From: Oscillospiraceae bacterium
GTDB lineage: Bacteria; Bacillota; Clostridia; Christensenellales; Aristaeellaceae
Reading direction: 5' to 3'
DNA: 6,612 nucleotides
Assembly (NCBI GenBank): GCA_031266295.1
Contig: JAISBH010000290.1
Span: 1-6,612 of the forward strand
Positions 6,045 through 6,612 of this stretch are shown in pieces (position 1 is the stretch's first letter; the number at the start of each line of letters is the position of its first letter). Position numbers and translations under genes: made by a program. Under the pieces are notes generated by a model. The model saw nothing but the letters and a program-made list of their open reading frames with translations. It ran no database searches and had not been told where the DNA came from.

Positions 6045-6325
6045 TGCGCCTCCGGTTTTTTTATGTGATAGTTTTCGCTAGTGCGGTGAGGTTGCGCTGC
6101 GTAGTATCCGGCTATTCGCTGCGGCGGGACGCTGTTCGATCTGCGGATCGAATGCGCTTTAAGTTTGTGGCGCCCCGCCACTATGATGCGAGCTGTCAAC
6201 TTCTTTATAGAATTTTCACTGGTGGGGCGCAGAGTTGGAACGGGGGAACGAGGAACGCCCCCCTTCCCCCCCGATGGGGGGTACAATGGGGGTTTACGGG
6301 ACTCTGTCCCGATACCCTGCGAAGG
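6045..6325. other. Non-coding region upstream of the kinase gene, with several hairpins
   Basis: I find no credible gene here. The region holds an inverted repeat at 6135-6152 (TTCGATC, TGCG, GATCGAA), a GC-rich hairpin at 6167-6181 (GTGGCG, CCC, CGCCAC), a C-run/G-run hairpin at 6266-6281 (CCCCCC, GAT, GGGGGG) and small stems at 6298-6310 (GGGAC, TCT, GTCCC) and 6315-6326 (CCCT, GCGA, AGGG). A perfect TTGACA on the minus strand at 6199-6194 has no convincing -10 partner, so the kinase promoter is unresolved. The C/G-run part at 6241-6290 looks like a second repetitive intergenic sequence. Confidence 0.6.
6135..6152. promoter_or_regulatory. Inverted repeat upstream of the kinase gene, possible operator
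   Basis: Two 7-bp arms, TTCGATC and GATCGAA, flank TGCG, about 90 bp upstream of the kinase start. The 18-bp near-palindrome has the size of a dimeric regulator site. It could equally be a chance hairpin; no T tract follows on either strand, so it is not a typical terminator. Confidence 0.3.
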
Positions 6326-6491
6326 GCTATCCGCCCTTTCGAAACCTGACCAGGCTTCGCCTGGACCATCGTGATACACAATCCATCGGCTTCGGCCAAT
6401 CAGTTATGTTCTGATACTCAATCTCGTAACGTAACCGACAACCCTCATCGCCCCCCTAGGGGGAGATGTCGCCGCAGCGACAGAGGGGGTT
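6326..6491. repeat. Dispersed intergenic repeat, copy 2 (complete)
   Basis: The part from 6334 aligns gap-free with 1-158 at about 91% identity by hand count, and 6326-6383 is identical to 6552-6609. The order of parts is the GCTATCCG start, the hairpin at 6350-6364 (CCAGGC, TTC, GCCTGG), a variable middle, the conserved TCGTAACGTAACCGAC block, the CCCCCTAGGGGG palindrome near 6452-6463, and the GTCGC-CGCA-GCGAC stem. It is in the same orientation as copy 1. Confidence 0.88.
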
Positions 6492-6551
6492 CCCCCGGGG
6501 GTGGTGGGGAGGGGGCCGTGTGACCCCTTCCCGAAAGCGCGGATGCGCCGC
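6492..6551. other. Spacer between repeat copies, with G-rich tract
   Basis: A 10-bp palindrome CCCCCGGGGG at 6492-6501 runs into further G runs up to about 6515. With the GGGGG at the end of copy 2, these give four G runs on the plus strand with short loops, a possible G-quadruplex, although the C run can compete by pairing. No gene is seen. Confidence 0.5.
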
Positions 6552-6612
6552 GCTATCCGCCCTTTCGAAACCTGACCAGGCTTCGCCTGGACCATCGTGA
6601 TACACAATCTAC
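6552..6612. repeat. Dispersed intergenic repeat, copy 3 (cut by window end)
   Basis: Positions 6552-6609 are identical to 6326-6383, 58 of 58 bases, including the hairpin at 6576-6590. The two right-hand copies are thus in tandem with a period of 226 bp. The element continues past the window end. Confidence 0.88.

Noticed and set aside
6205..6607. Two minus-strand frames of 64-67 codons sharing ITMVQAKPGQVSKGRIA
   Set aside because: The shared peptide is the translation of the duplicated repeat DNA. The frames have no ribosome binding sites and diverge outside the repeat, so they are probably not genes.
1..6612. CRISPR array suggested by repeated sequence at the window edges
   Set aside because: The repeats are long (about 160 bp), only three in number, 226 bp or more apart, and no cas gene is present.

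Overview
The window looks like chromosomal DNA of a GC-rich Gram-positive bacterium, most likely a member of the Clostridia. This is inferred from three things: strong AGGAGG-type ribosome binding sites, a secreted L,D-transpeptidase with Pro/Thr-rich linkers and several peptidoglycan-binding domains, and a PdxY-type kinase with Firmicutes-like motifs. I cannot name a genus from the sequence alone.

Layout. Positions 1-158 hold a non-coding dispersed repeat that runs almost up to the ribosome binding site of dgoD (215-1363, plus strand), a full-length D-galactonate dehydratase of the enolase superfamily. All other genes are on the minus strand. Convergent with dgoD, 13 bp away, is a secreted protein of unknown function with SH3-like domains (2579-1377). 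Its upstream region contains a possible promoter and a 165-bp element with perfect 30-bp terminal inverted repeats (2721-2885), which is a MITE candidate. Next comes rpmB (3104-2913, ribosomal protein bL28), with a TTG start and a good sigma-70/sigma-A-type promoter at 3147-3175. Then follow a 610-residue L,D-transpeptidase with three peptidoglycan-binding domains (5065-3233) and a pyridoxamine/pyridoxal kinase (6044-5154). The last 570 bp are non-coding: hairpins, C/G-run palindromes, and two further copies of the repeat seen at the left edge, one complete and one cut by the window end.

The genes do not form one pathway. dgoD belongs to sugar-acid catabolism, the kinase to vitamin B6 salvage, rpmB to translation, and the two secreted proteins to the cell envelope. 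The two envelope genes sit on either side of rpmB. I found no CRISPR array, tRNA, rRNA, phage gene, toxin-antitoxin pair or defence system. The parts least explained by known genes are the repeat family at both edges, the MITE-like element and the SH3-domain protein. I see no convincing new multi-gene system.
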